Position numbers and translations under genes: made by a program. A DNA stretch of 64,000 bases from NCBI GenBank assembly GCA_038503035.1, contig JAVSML010000949.1:400427-464426 (forward strand), in the 5' to 3' direction. Origin of the DNA: Crocodylus rhombifer. Its lineage: Eukaryota > Chordata > Crocodylia > Crocodylidae. Below are positions 46,251 to 57,895 of this stretch, piece by piece. Numbering within the stretch: position 1 is the first letter of the stretch; each line of letters begins with the position of its first letter. The notes under the pieces were generated by a model. The model was given only the letters and a program-made list of their open reading frames with translations. It was not told the DNA's origin and ran no database searches.

Positions 46251-47849
46251 CCCTTTATAAATGACTTCTGAGCAGAACTTGTTTTGTTCACTGATTAAAA
46301 CTTGGCCACTGCCCAAAATTCACCTCCTGTGTATTTTTATGCAAACAAAGCTTTGGCCTCCATATTTCGGCTTTTGTGCCTGGTTTCCTCCTATTGATTT
46401 TCACCTTTACTCAGCCGATAGAGGTAAAATCAATAGGAGAATTACTATCAAATACTCAAATAGTATTTGCACAGGTCTGCACAGGATACCGCCTTGAACT
46501 GTAGCAGTGAGAGTAGGTTACAAGGCTCAGTCCATGTGTCTCTGTAGAGGATCAGTGTTGTCACAATTTACCCAAGGATTTCCCCCAAATTGCTACTTTA
46601 AACCTCATATACAACCTCAAGGCACAACAGTAGGACTATCAAGAAGACCCTACAATCCACCAAGTGAAAAAAAAAAACAGGGGGGACAAGGGCATTGCAG
46701 AGGAAATCAACCATGATGCTCATATAGAAATTCCAAATGTCACCTAAATAATTGGCAGAGACCAAGGATGCCACGTTGACATGCATTGGTGGAAGGCCTG
46801 GTTAATACATAAAAATACAGTGTAGGTGTGTAGTTGCCTTTGTTAGGTACTCCTGGCCCAAAGGCTGGAAGCTGGGAGGAGAAAGAGGTGGCTTATTCTT
46901 TCCCAGGCACTTAAATGGCCTAGTTGAAAAATGCTTTGGCCTTTTATTGTTTGGCTTAAATGCTATCCTGCAAGGCGATTGTTTGAGACTGAGCAGTGGA
47001 ACGCACCCATTGTGCCCCGCGTGCGGGTCGGCCCTCTGCTAGCAGATGGAGTGATAAGGCTCAGCTCACGCAGCAAGACTTGAGCTTTCTGGTTTGTTTT
47101 CCTTATTCAAGTTGAATCAGATTGGTCCTCTGGGTACATGCCATCCTCCCTCACTTGGCAAGACTGCCTGGGAACTGAGTCCAGGTGAGTCACTGCAGGG
47201 CCTTGAAACAATGAGTAAAGAGCACATCAAATCCACATAAAGGACAGGCTAGAGGGGATGGTTTAGTAGGCGAAGCCTTAGGTTTTAAACATGTAGAGTC
47301 TCTGGAATGCCAGCTCTGGCACCGACTTCTCAGCCCTCCGAAGAAATAGAGGACTACACCATTTTTGGGTGCTGGGGTATTTGCACAAGAGCTCACACCA
47401 ACACTGGCCAGGAGTCGTAAGGGTTTTAAGTCTCATAAGAGTAGACATGTACTCCATTCCCCTTTGGCCATGCTTCTTCTCCCTGTTCTTGTGGCAGTCA
47501 GGGACTGCCGAGGGAGATAATCTAGGCCTGTACAGTTTGACAAGTGCCTCAGGACCTCTGGGGTTAAATGGCTCCCTATAAACATGAAGGTTTTATTCTT
47601 AGCTGCTGCAAAGAGACAGCCAGCACCAAATATGAATGGGTTCTTCCCTAGCTAAGGCTTCCAGCTGGGTTCTTGCTAGGTCTTTCCTCCCGTGGTCCCA
47701 CTGCTCAGCCTTACTTAACTGAGTCTCACACGTAGTTCGACATCTATGTTTAAAGAGATTGCTGGAGTGAAAAGTCACCTGGAGGACTCACCACTTGGAC
47801 TGCCAGAATCAGGGGAGAGGAAAAGCTGCCTAATTGTCAAGAGAGTGGG
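46251..47849. other. No recognisable feature
   Basis: Nothing supported. Confidence 0.4.
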
Positions 47850-47960
47850 CTGCTCTGCTGCCATATGGGTTCAGTGTGTGATTGTTACAATCTACCTGCA
47901 TGACCTAAATCATCTCATTGTCCTATGCCGCAGTTCCTTATCCATGAACAGCACTCCTTT
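47850..47960 (+). repeat. MIR-type SINE fragment
   Basis: 'ctgcatgacctaaatcatct' then 'cattgtcctatgccgcagtt' then 'ccttatccatgaa' follows MIR core order. It abuts the hAT element. Confidence 0.45.
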
Positions 47961-47977
47961 TCTTCTGCCCTTTGCAT

Positions 47978-48886
47978 ATTTAGACCAGGGGTGCTCAGTC
48001 CCCAGCCCATGGGCCAGATCCAGCCTCCAAAGCCACGTCCATCTGGTCTGAAGGGCTCCCGCTGGATGGGAAAACAGCAGCAGCATTTTTGGCTTCTCTC
48101 TACTGCCATGTAGATAGCATGGCCCTGTGTGTGCTGGGCTGGGGTGGCACAAGTCCAGATCCACCTGCCGTGGAGCCATATCTGGACAAGTAGGGCTTGA
48201 TCCAGGTGGCACAAGGCAGGATCAAAGGGAGAAGCAGGATGCAGTGCAAGGTGGGATCCAGCAATGGGGCCTTATTCCAGTGACGTGAGGCTGGATCTAG
48301 GCACATCTGGCCCAATCTGGGTGGCACAGAAATGGATCTGAGTGCACAGTCCAGCAGAGAGCAACGGAAATGGTTGTGGGGTACATGGCTTGCGAGGAGA
48401 GGTTGGGGGACCTGGGCTTATTCAGTCTGGTGAAGAGATGACTGAGAGGGGATTGAAGAGCAGCCTTCTCCTCCCTGCAGGGGGGCTGCAAAGAGGGTGG
48501 AGCTGGACTGTTCTCAGTGGGGGCAGATGACAGGACAGGGAGCAAGCATCTAACATTGTAGTCAGGGAAATTTAGATTAGATATTAGGAAAAAAATTCTC
48601 CCCAGGAGGGTAGCAAAATCCTGGAACAAGTTACCCAGAGAGGTGGTAGACTGTCCATTCTTGGAGGTTTTTAGGACCCAGGTAGACGAAGCCTTGGCTG
48701 GGATGATGTAGGTGGGGCTGGTCCTGCTTGGAGCAGGGGGTTGGACTAGATGTGACCTCCCGAGGTCCCTTCCAGCCCTCATTTTCTATGTTTCTACGAC
48801 TCTACACCAGCTCCGTATGGGATCCAGCCCGCAGACGAGCCCTATGCCACTCATCTGGCTCACGGCTGAGCACCACTGGCTTAGAC
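47978..48886. mobile_element. hAT element split by a CR1
   Basis: Element body 47986-48878. The left end CAGGGGTGCTCAGTCC matches the inverted right end CAGTGGTGCTCAGCCG at 13 of 16 positions. Flanking 8-mers are ATTTAGAC (47978-47985) and GCTTAGAC (48879-48886), 6 of 8 matching with TTAGAC shared, consistent with an aged hAT duplication. The interior has 'gggccagatccagcc'-type hAT wording and no transposase. A CR1 occupies 48345-48804, so the original was only about 430 bp. Confidence 0.8.
48345..48804 (+). mobile_element. CR1 3' copy nested in a hAT element
   Basis: Starts in the late coding region ('agagcaacggaaatggttgt', matching RATxMV), passes FRLDIRKKIL and KSWNKLPREVV-like sequence at 48565-48660, and ends 'ggttggactagatgtgacct' then 'ttctatgtttctacgactct'. 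Inserted into the hAT element and therefore younger than it. Confidence 0.88.
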
Positions 48887-50007
48887 ATCCTCTTAGCCAG
48901 AGAATATAGTGCACAGCGTCTAACACAGCGATCTGAAGCGGCCTCTCTTTAGCAAAGTTTAGGTGCATTTTAGGAAGCAGCAAGGTAGGTGTGTTTTAGG
49001 AACACTAGTTCCCATAGCCCGTGGCGCACAAGTGAAGGATATAGCCAGCAGGTTATCCAGCCCATTTGGACTCCTCAGCTTGCCTGTCCAGCAGGTTTGA
49101 ACAGAGGCAGACTTTCCTGTAAAGCAAGGCTCAAATTCAGGCCTTCAGACCTGTAGCAAGACATACTTTACTACTGCATGTCTGGGGGGCTTTAGAGGCT
49201 ATAACAACAGTAATACATCATGGCAGAATTGGGTCTCTGAAACATTTTATCCTCTCGCCATCCATATGAAAAAAGAATAGTCTTCTTCTCTTTTTCTCTT
49301 TGGGAAGCATTTAAAATTGCACACTCCCTGGTGCTCTCAGCTTCTGGTGATTACAACACAGCAATCAGATGACCCGGACTGGCAGCACAGAGGAACACTT
49401 CCAGGAACGATGACTATAAATAGCTGAAACACCAATGGCCGCAACCTATGTCTAACAATACCCACCTCAGCATGGGCATTTGGTCAGAATCCCAGGATCT
49501 TGCAAGCTGTGTTGATGAGGAGGAGAATTGGGGGCAGGGGTTTCTTTGATACAACCCCGTCTGTTTTCAGAGGACATACAAAGTCCAGCTTCCCGAAACA
49601 GTGAAGGAAACAAAAGACAAGAGACAATCTCTGCTCACAGCTCTAAGGCCCTTTCCAACCATCGCTTAATCCTGGGTCCTTTCTCTCAATACTGTACTCC
49701 ACATACTTGCTCAAATTTAGTGTCTCTTTTTTCCTAGCTCCTCGTCCATGCCTGTTCCCAGGTTGTTTTCTCCCTGCTTCACCCCTTCACACAGATGCAC
49801 AGTTCTGCTCCAACAATACCTAGCAATGTCCCTCCACCCGGTTCAAATACCTAAAATGACTCATCCATGCCTTTGCTTTGGGTTGCAACACGCGTTTTGG
49901 TTTGCAGGCTGCTACTATTAATAAGAGTAGCATAGAAGTAATAGAAATAATAGCATAACTGCTTCTACTACCATAGAAGAAGAGCAGAGATTTCACCCCT
50001 TCCCAGC
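48887..50007. other. No recognisable feature
   Basis: Nothing supported. Confidence 0.4.
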
Positions 50008-50170
50008 TTGAATGAGGTCAAACCCATCTGGTCCAACCCCTGCATGAAGCAGGATCATCCTGATTCAAACCATCCCACACAAACCATTACGTAAACTCTA
50101 CCGACCATCAACCCTGACACAACATAGACCTAACACCCTAACCTGCCATGATTGAAGAAGGAAAACCACA
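50008..50170 (-). mobile_element. CR1 3'-end fragment
   Basis: Antisense 'gaggtcaaacccatctggtc', 'caacccctgcatgaagcagg', 'atcatcctgattcaaaccat' are CR1 end wording. It continues 'cctaacctgccatgattgaa' like the copy at 33.43 kb. Confidence 0.65.
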
Positions 50171-51585
50171 GGAGACAATGATCTCAAAACACCTGGATAC
50201 ATACAGTGACAGCTCTATGATAAAACAAAACACCTAAAGGACATGGTCAGTGATACTTTATTAAGGTTTATTAACAAGAGAATGGATTTACTAAACTACA
50301 ATTCGTTGAAGTATGTAGCTTCCCGATAACTTGATCCAGCACTCAGTGAATCCATGGAAAGGTTCCCATTGGCTTGCATGTGTGTTGAGAAAAGGCTTCT
50401 GTAACCATGATCAGCAAGCCAGAATTGAACCTGGGATCTTCAGCATGAAGGATTTAACCTGAACCTGACCCCCGCTCCAAAAATAATGTTAATATTTTCA
50501 TTGTCTTTATTGAAGTTTGGAATGGGCGCCTTTGCCTGTTGAGCGAAAGGACCGTTAGAAGCTTATAGCAGTCAACTCTTATCCTTTATGAGTAATAGAC
50601 ACTTAATGCATGCAAAACTGGTTGGCTACACTAGAACTTCAGGAGACAGGTTATAAATGAAGTGGACTCTTGCCCACGATATATTTCATGCCATGATTTT
50701 CCAGTTAGAGAGAGAAAAATATACTGAAAGCAGCCACCAAAGAAGGAAAAATAATCCATCCTTTGCAGTTCCAAAAATACACAAGGTGAGAATGCTTCTG
50801 ATCAAATGGCGTGTTCAAATAGCCATCAAGGACACATAAGAGCTTAGGAGTTACAGCGATGATCCTTTCAATTCCTTCAGTTTGGAGTCTGATTTTTGTT
50901 TTTCAAATGGTCGGCTTCGATATTTTCTCCTCTGAGGTTGTGAAAGTGCCATGAGCAATAGGAGGAGATTGGCACACATGGAGTTTTTTCAGAGGCGCAG
51001 TCCCCAAGGCACGTTAATGGAAGTGAATACAAATGAGATGTCTGACATGGGAAGGGCTGTATGAATATTCTGGTATTATTATTATTAAATTCCTATAGAA
51101 GGTTTCAGAATATGATCCCGAGTGAGGTTTCCAGTTGTGTTGCTGAAAACTGGCTAATGACAAAAACATCTCTCTTTTGAATGCATTTTTGGATGAAAAT
51201 TTTTGAAAAAAAAAATCTTTGCGGCCTCCATAAATCACAACCATTTGCTATGCAGCTAGTTGTCGGGATCTGGGAAAGGTTGGGATTCAGTTGGAGAAGT
51301 CATATGATACTAGCTCATTAAAAACATGAAGCAAGAGTAACACCAGGCAAGTAATTTATTATCATTATGGCGACCACAACAGAATCTTACATGAATATAG
51401 CTCCCTTTTGCAGAAGAATTTCACCACACTTTACCTATAAATAATGTGTGTTCATACAAGGGAGAGAGAGAGGATGCATGATGTACTATAGAAGTTTTAT
51501 CAGCACAAATTTGGACTGCTTGGACTATACACAAGGGGTAAAGCCGTGAGGTTACGTGGGAGTCAAAATAGTTCTACTAAGTACC
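50171..51585. other. No recognisable feature
   Basis: Unique-looking. Nothing supported. Confidence 0.35.
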
Positions 51586-52007
51586 ACTATATCCTCTATG
51601 AGAGGCAAGGATTTTTGGGGGTGATATCTTTTATTGGACCCAGAGGTCCCAAGTACGAGGGGGGCTGAGTGCCCTAGCCCCCTCTCGGGAAGAGGGCTGT
51701 CACCTGAAGAGCATAAAACTTTCCACGTTTCCATCATCTCAGGCTCCCCCAGCAAAAATAAAAGTCAGAACCTATGATTGGACCCACTTTTTTATTACCT
51801 TTACCCCAACTTTTTATTAACTTATCCAACTTGGGATAAAGTTGGACAAGCCTTTCAACGTGACACCAAATGCCTTGTATTCAAAACCTGGTTTAACTTT
51901 AGCCCAACTTTACAGTGGGTCCAATGAAAGTTACCATGCCAAAAAGTCCTTGCCTCTCACGTAATTCCTGGACCAGCATGGTTACAAGACCACTCTAACT
52001 ATATCCT
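51586..52007 (-). mobile_element. Inverted-repeat retroposon-like element with perfect 10-bp duplication
   Basis: Body 51596-51997 is flanked by identical ACTATATCCT at 51586-51595 and 51998-52007. The left part has 'gagaggcaaggatttttggg' then 'gatatcttttattggaccca'. The right part is the inverted form: read on the minus strand 'gtaaccatgctggtccagga', 'gtgagaggcaaggacttttt', 'aactttcattggaccca'. Same core as copies at 14.96, 26.99 and 61.85 kb. The interior includes poly-pyrimidine and 'caacttgggataaagttgg' hairpins. No coding. Confidence 0.7.
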
Positions 52008-52834
52008 TTCCAGTACTGAAACACTGTCATGTAGTCTATGTGCATCACACATTTTGATGACTGTTTAAAGATTGTTTAAGGAGACCTGTATTTGGAAATC
52101 AAATTTATGGGAATCCGCCTAAAAAGCAGTTGCCTTAGAATGTGGTTCAACAAACCACTTAAGCATGTGCTTAAGTGATTGGCACTTCAGCACACTGTGT
52201 CATTGCTTTTCTAGGCCTACATATGTTGCAACTGAAGTTCTGAGATAAAAAGAAGTTTCTAGGGGAAAATCCAGTTTGTTACCACAGCAGAAGACACACT
52301 GATGGGCTTTATCTGGGCCCGTTTCAAAATTAGGCTTATATTTAAAAACAATCTCTTTTGTCTCTGTCAAAATAGAAACACAGGAGGGGCAATTCTTATC
52401 AGCTGCTGAAGTGTGCAGCAGCTCTGCCCAACACAGCTCAGGAAGCGTGACAAAAAATATTGTACCAGGCTGAAGGAGCATTGTGCAAGAACAATGACTA
52501 AATAGTGACTCAGAGAAAAGGAGTGCAAAGGAAACAAAAATTTCATTTCCTCCTTTGAAGAGTTCCCACTCAAGGGAAGAGCAGGCCTGGGGCCATGTCA
52601 CTGGGGAGACCTAGAGCTACATAGCTGGGTGGGTCTCTGAAAGAATAGATACAGATGTATGCAGAATGAGAGGATGTACTGCCATTGGCAGAGGAAAAGC
52701 CCAACTGAATCACCAAAGACCAGGAATGAGAAAGGGAAGATAGGAAAGCACTGGCATTGGAGTGCATTCATGTATTTTGTTAACTCAGTGTACCTTCAAT
52801 ACCGGAGATCCAGGGGTCAATTCTGCAAGTACTC
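52008..52834. other. No recognisable feature
   Basis: Nothing supported. A 133-codon minus frame (52200-52601) shows no domain. Confidence 0.4.
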
Positions 52835-55800
52835 AGATAAGAGTCCCAAAGCTCATAGCCTCTCTTCATAAGGCCTATTCTCTTGCCCTCCGATTATGCA
52901 CGTGGCTCTCCTCTGGACTCTCTCAAGCTTCTCCACATCCTTCTTAAATTGTGAAGCCCAGAACTGGATGCTACTCTGCTGTGGTCTCACCAAGGCTGAG
53001 TACAGTGGGAGAATGATGTCCTGGGTCTTGCTCAAGATGCAGTGGTAGGTGCAAGCCAGAATTTTGTTTGCTTGCCAGCTGTAGTATTGCATTGGTGGCT
53101 TATGTTCATTTGGTGGTAAATCATGACCCCCAAGTCTCTTTTGGTCATGGTGGTAGCAAGTGTAGCATTGCTGAGCCTATAAGTGTGATGTAGTTTGTTT
53201 TTCTTCCTGAGTTGGAGCATCTTGCATTTTTTCCGTATTTAATGCCATGAGGTTTTCATCCGCCCACCTTGCAAGCCTGTCGAGGTTGGCCTGGATCACC
53301 AGCCTATCCTGAAGTGTGGATACTGTTCCCCAAAGTTTGGTGTCATCAGCGAATTTGGCCAGTCTGGTTTTGACACCAATGTTCAGATCATTTGTGAAGA
53401 CATTAAAGAGTACAGGTCTGAGAATGAAGCCTTGGAGGACACCACTATTTACTGAGTGCCATGTTGATTCAGTTCTATCAACTACCACTGTCTGGGTCCA
53501 GCCTTGGAGACAGTTCCCCAACCATCGGCCTGTGGAGTAGTTGAAGCTCCAGGTGCCCAATTTTTCCATGAGGACATCATGGGACACCAGGTCAAAGGCT
53601 TTTTTAAAGGCCAAATATATGACATCAACCTCTTCCCTTTTGTTCAGGTTATACGTCATCTAGTCATAGAAAGAAATGAGATTAATCAAGTAAGATTGTG
53701 TGGTGCTCTGGCCAGGTGCCAGAAGACTGGAAGAAGGCCAATGTGGTCTCCATTTTCAAAAAAGGGAGGAGGGAGGACCCAGGTAACTATAGGCCTGTTA
53801 GTCTTACTTCGGTCCTGGGGAAGCTTTTTGAAAAAAATTATCCAGGAGCATATCTGGGAGGGACCAGCAGCGGGGAGGATGCTCAAGAGAAACCAGCATG
53901 GGTTGATTAAGGGCAGGTCCTGTCAGACCAAACTGATAGCCTTCTGTAATGAGATCACAAAATCCTTGGATGCAGGTGTCGCGGTGGACATAGTCTTTCT
54001 GGATTTTAGGTAGGTCTTCAACACTGTCTCTCACTCCATTCTCATTAAGAAATTAGGCGACTGTGGAACTGATGCCTACACAGTCAGATGGGTCACAAAT
54101 TGGCTGGAGGGTCACACCCAGAGAGTGGTGGTGGACGGGTCTTTTTCAACGTGGAGGGATGTGGGCAGTGGGGTTTCCCAGGGCTTGGTCCTTGGGCCCG
54201 CACTGTTCAACATCTTCATCAGCGACTTGGATGAGGGGGTGAAAAGCACCCTGTTCAAATTCATGGATGACACTAAAATGTGGGGAGAAGTGGATGTGTT
54301 AGAGTGGCTGCAACTAGATCTGGACAGGTTACAGGGGTGGGCGGATGAGAACAGGATGGGTTTCAATACTGACAAGTGCAAGGTGCTGCACCTGGGGAGG
54401 AAGAACCAGCACCATACCTACAGGTTAGAACTCCCTTCTCATCAGCACAGAGGCCAAAAAGGATCTCGGAGTCATTACAGACCCCAAGATGAACATGGGC
54501 TGGCAGTGTGGAGAGGCAGTCAGGAAGGCCAACCGCACCTTGTCATGCATCCACAGATGCATCTCGAGCAGGTCCAAGGAGGTGTTCTTCCCCCTCTATG
54601 TGACACTGGTCAGGCTGCAGCTAGAGTACTGCATCCAGTTCTGGGTGCCACACTTTACAAGGGATGTGGATAACATGGAGAGGGTCCAGAAGAGGCCACT
54701 CGCATGGTCAGGGGGCAGCAGGGCAGGCCCTATGAGGAGAGGCTACAGGACCTGAACCTGTTCAGCCTCCACCAGAGAAGGCTGAGTGGGATCTAGTGGC
54801 CTGTTACAAACTAGTCAGAGGGGAGCAGAGTGAAGTGGGTGAGACCCTGTTCCCCTGAGCACTACCAGGGGTGACTAGAAATAATGGCCACAAGTTGATT
54901 GAGAGTAGATTCAGGCTAGATATCAGGAGGCACTACTTCACAGTCAGATCTGGGATCTGGAACCAGCTTCCAAGGGAAGTGGTGCTGCCTCCTACCTTAG
55001 GGGTCTTTAAAAGGAGGCTTGATAATTACCTAGCTGGGATCATATGAGCTTAACTTAGTAGGGGTCATATGAGCCCTGTATCCATTCCTACCCAGGGCAG
55101 GGGGTCAGACTTGATGATCTGCTCATGTCCCCTCCAACCCTACATCTATGAATCTATGAAGACCTACCCACAGCAAACCGATGCTGCCTGTCCCTCTGAA
55201 TGTTGCCTTCTGTTAGCCTGTCAAGAATCATTTCTTTGATGATTTTTTTTCCAAAATCTTCTCAGGGATTGAGGTCAAACTGATTGGCCTGTAGTTTCCT
55301 GGGTCTTCTTTCCTCCCTTTCTTGAAGATGGGCACTACATTGGCTCTCTTCCAATAATCAGGTAATTCATCTGAGTGCCACAAGTTCTTGAATCTCCTTG
55401 CCAGTGGCTGCACTATGATGTCTGCCAGCTCCTTTAGCACTCTTGGGTGCAACCAGAACTCTTGGGTACAACCTATCTGGACCAGCAGATTTGTGGGGGG
55501 CCAGCCTCTCAAGATCCTTCCTCACAAGATCCATCCCAATGGATATTCATCTTCACTCTGGTCATCCTGCATCATGTTCGGCAGGGTGGTCCCTTTGGGC
55601 CAGTGAAAAACTGACTCAAGTAATCATTAAGCAAATTAGCTTTCTCCTGGGTGTCGGTAGTCAGCTGCCCCAACTGTTTTAGCAGGGGTCCAATGTTGCC
55701 CTTGTTTTTCTTCCAACTCCCAACATATCTGAAGAAGGACTTTTTATTGTCCTTGATTTGTGTAACCAGATGGAGTTCAGTTGCAGTCTTGGCTTTTCTA

Positions 55801-56845
55801 GTTCACTCCCTGCAGGTGCAGGCAAAGGCAGTATTCTTCTTAGTGGTGTTTCCTGTCTTCCATCAATTATACACCTCTCTTTTCAGATGTAGGAGGTCCA
55901 TGAGTTCCCTGTTGAGCCAAGGGGGTTCTTGAGCCCTTTTGCCACTTTTCCTACAGGTAGGGATGGACTCCTCTTGTGCTTCTAGGATGGATTCCTTAAG
56001 GAGCAACTACTCCATCATGAACTTCTCTCCCTGTGAAATCATGGCCTCTCAGGGCCTCAAGAACAAGGCTCCTGAGCTTATGAAAGTCTGCTTTCCTAAA
56101 GTAAAAGACTACTTCATTGTTGGCTGATTTGCGAGTTTTGTGATGGGCAGTGGAAGTGATCAACTCATGGTTGCTGTCACCCAGCTTCCCTTTGATTCTT
56201 AGGTCACTGATTAAATCATCCTCTTTGGCCAGTACCAGGTCCAGCAGCGCCTTGCCTCTTGTTGGCTCATAAACTTCTTGGGAGAGGTACAGCTCATCCA
56301 TGCATGTAAGGAAGTTTTGTGACCGATTGGATTTGGCTGAGTGCTCATCCCATGAGATGTCCGGGTAGTTGAAGCCTCCCATGATGATCATGCACCGAAA
56401 GCATGCAGCCTCAGCCAGTTCCCTGGTGAATTCTTGGTCAAGCATTTGTTCCTGGTTTGGAGGTCTGTAATAGACTCCTACCATCGACTCCTACCTACTC
56501 CTGCCCCCTTCACTATGTTCCCCTTATGTTCTAACCCAAAGGATCTCCAGTTGTCCTCCTTGGGTCCCAGTTTCAGCTTGTAGGGAAGTGTAACTCTCCT
56601 TCACATAGAGAACTATACCTCCACCCCTTTTTTTTGGCATGGTCCAGTCATAGGAGGCATCCCACCAGGTCTCTGCAATACCTATGAGATCATAGTTGTT
56701 TTTGTTTAGCAGAAGGACCGGTTCCTCCTGTTTATTCTCCAAACTCCTAGCATTAGTGTAATAGTAATGTGCATTTGCTTTCCTGATGTAAAGTGTACAT
56801 ACCCTAATCCATAACTGATGTACGCAAGCACACAAGCACATTCAC
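52835..56845 (-). mobile_element. Antisense CR1 LINE interrupted by a second CR1
   Basis: Two minus-strand blocks (52835-53691 and 55163-56845) join into one CR1 ORF2. The distal block holds the endonuclease: NARSLENKQEE, IGIAETWWDASYDW, RGGGIVLYVKES, VGVYYRPPNQE, and IIMGGFNYPDISW, where the usual catalytic MGDFN Asp is Gly. PTRGKALLDLVLA and GDSNHELI follow, with the usual SDH Asp now Asn. It continues to WKRANVVPIFKKGRKEDPGNY and FAVGRS. The proximal block resumes at LINLISFYD and runs through motif A VIYLAFKKAFD (Asp to Ala), motif B SGVLQGFILRPVLF, motif C KFADDTKLWG and RRATCIIGGQENRPYEERL, where it ends without C-terminus or tail. The three changed catalytic residues and frame breaks show that it is dead. 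It is the only copy here with an endonuclease. Confidence 0.92.
53692..55162 (+). mobile_element. Sense CR1 nested in antisense CR1, with AAGA duplication
   Basis: Body 53696-55158, flanked by AAGA at 53692-53695 and 55159-55162. It starts within the RT at WCSGQVPEDWKKANVVSIFKK and holds FLDFR (motif A, followed by a stop), motif B GSGVSQGLVLGPALF (Pro to Ser and Ser to Leu), and motif C as KFMDDTKMWG (Ala to Met). It ends with TRNNGHKLIE-like sequence and the tail ATCTATGAATCTATG. Removing it with one AAGA restores the reading frame of the host CR1 through GRS-YL-INL. 5' truncation is standard for CR1. Confidence 0.95.
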
Positions 56846-57547
56846 ATTGTGTGTTGCGGGCGTGTTGGTGGTTCAGAAACCTCCTGGAATAGATTCAGAG
56901 CAGGTAACCCAAATTTCTGCAAAATACTGAGCTAATAGGTAGTAAGCACCTCACACTCCTGTTGGTTTCAGTGAAAATTCCCTTCATTGTCTCAAGCCCT
57001 TAAATAACTTTGATTAACCAGAACTTGCAGTTTAACTTCTCTCTTTCTCTCTCTCTCTCTCTTTTTTTGCCCTGAGCTTCTCTGTGGTTTGATGTTACAG
57101 GGTCTGCTTTTTCTTGATTGTACAAAACAAAATGGGAAAGACGCCTTATTTCTCTCTCCCAGCTGCTGCTTTGTTTAATGTTTTTGGCATCCCTAACACT
57201 GCTTTTTCCCCTTCTCTTTTCTGGTGCTCTTTTACTGGGGAGGATGTTGAAAGGTTGCTGTAGTCAATCTTTCAAAATGCATCCTGGCTCATGCTGACAG
57301 CTACAATCATTTTTGCCCTCAGTCTTTGCTTTGCTAAGGAAACAGGGCTATATATCAGCCTAATGACAGGTGTTGGGCTCAGCTTTGCAGTAGGAAATGC
57401 TGGCTGTATAGTTGTCTGATTGCATTGACACTGCCTTTACAAGCAATGGCTGATGTTGCACTTTATTCAGTCTGTCCGTAGGACCAGATTCTGTTATCTG
57501 CAATGATACAATTCTGCAGTCATCTTATTGGGAAAGAGCCTCAGCTT
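56846..57547. other. Unrecognised DNA with (CT)n run
   Basis: A (TC)n pyrimidine run lies at about 57037-57068. Nothing else supported. Confidence 0.5.
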
Positions 57548-57789
57548 GAGTAAACCAGTGGAGGCCAAACTTTTGGGCAGGCGGGCTACAAATTAGCCCC
57601 ACATCCTCCCCGAGTGCCACTCAGATCCCCTTCCCTGACTTTCCTCTCCTTGCCCAATCCACTCCTCTGTTTTCCACTTCCCACCTAATTGGCCACTGTG
57701 CTGTCCCCTCCCTGGTGTGCTGTTTGCCACATGCCGAGCCCACCCGCTTGTGACACCTGTGCTGCAGGTTGGCCATTTCTGGTGTAAAC
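57548..57789. mobile_element. hAT MITE with 8-bp duplication
   Basis: Body 57556-57781 (226 bp). Left end CAGTGGAGGCCAAACTTTTG; inverted right end CAGAAATGGCCAACCTGCAG. Flanks are GAGTAAAC (57548-57555) and GTGTAAAC (57782-57789), 7 of 8 identical. Interior is pyrimidine-rich and non-coding. Confidence 0.75.
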
Positions 57790-57895
57790 TATCATAATGA
57801 TATGTGAGTTACTCTGATTAACACTTGGCCCATTCGCTTTAGCAGAGCCACTCCAGAATTGCATCAATTTAACTGGGAGCAGAGTCTTACACTCA

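Noticed and set aside
48297..48782. 161-codon minus-strand frame
   Set aside because: Antisense shadow of the CR1 copy nested in the hAT element.
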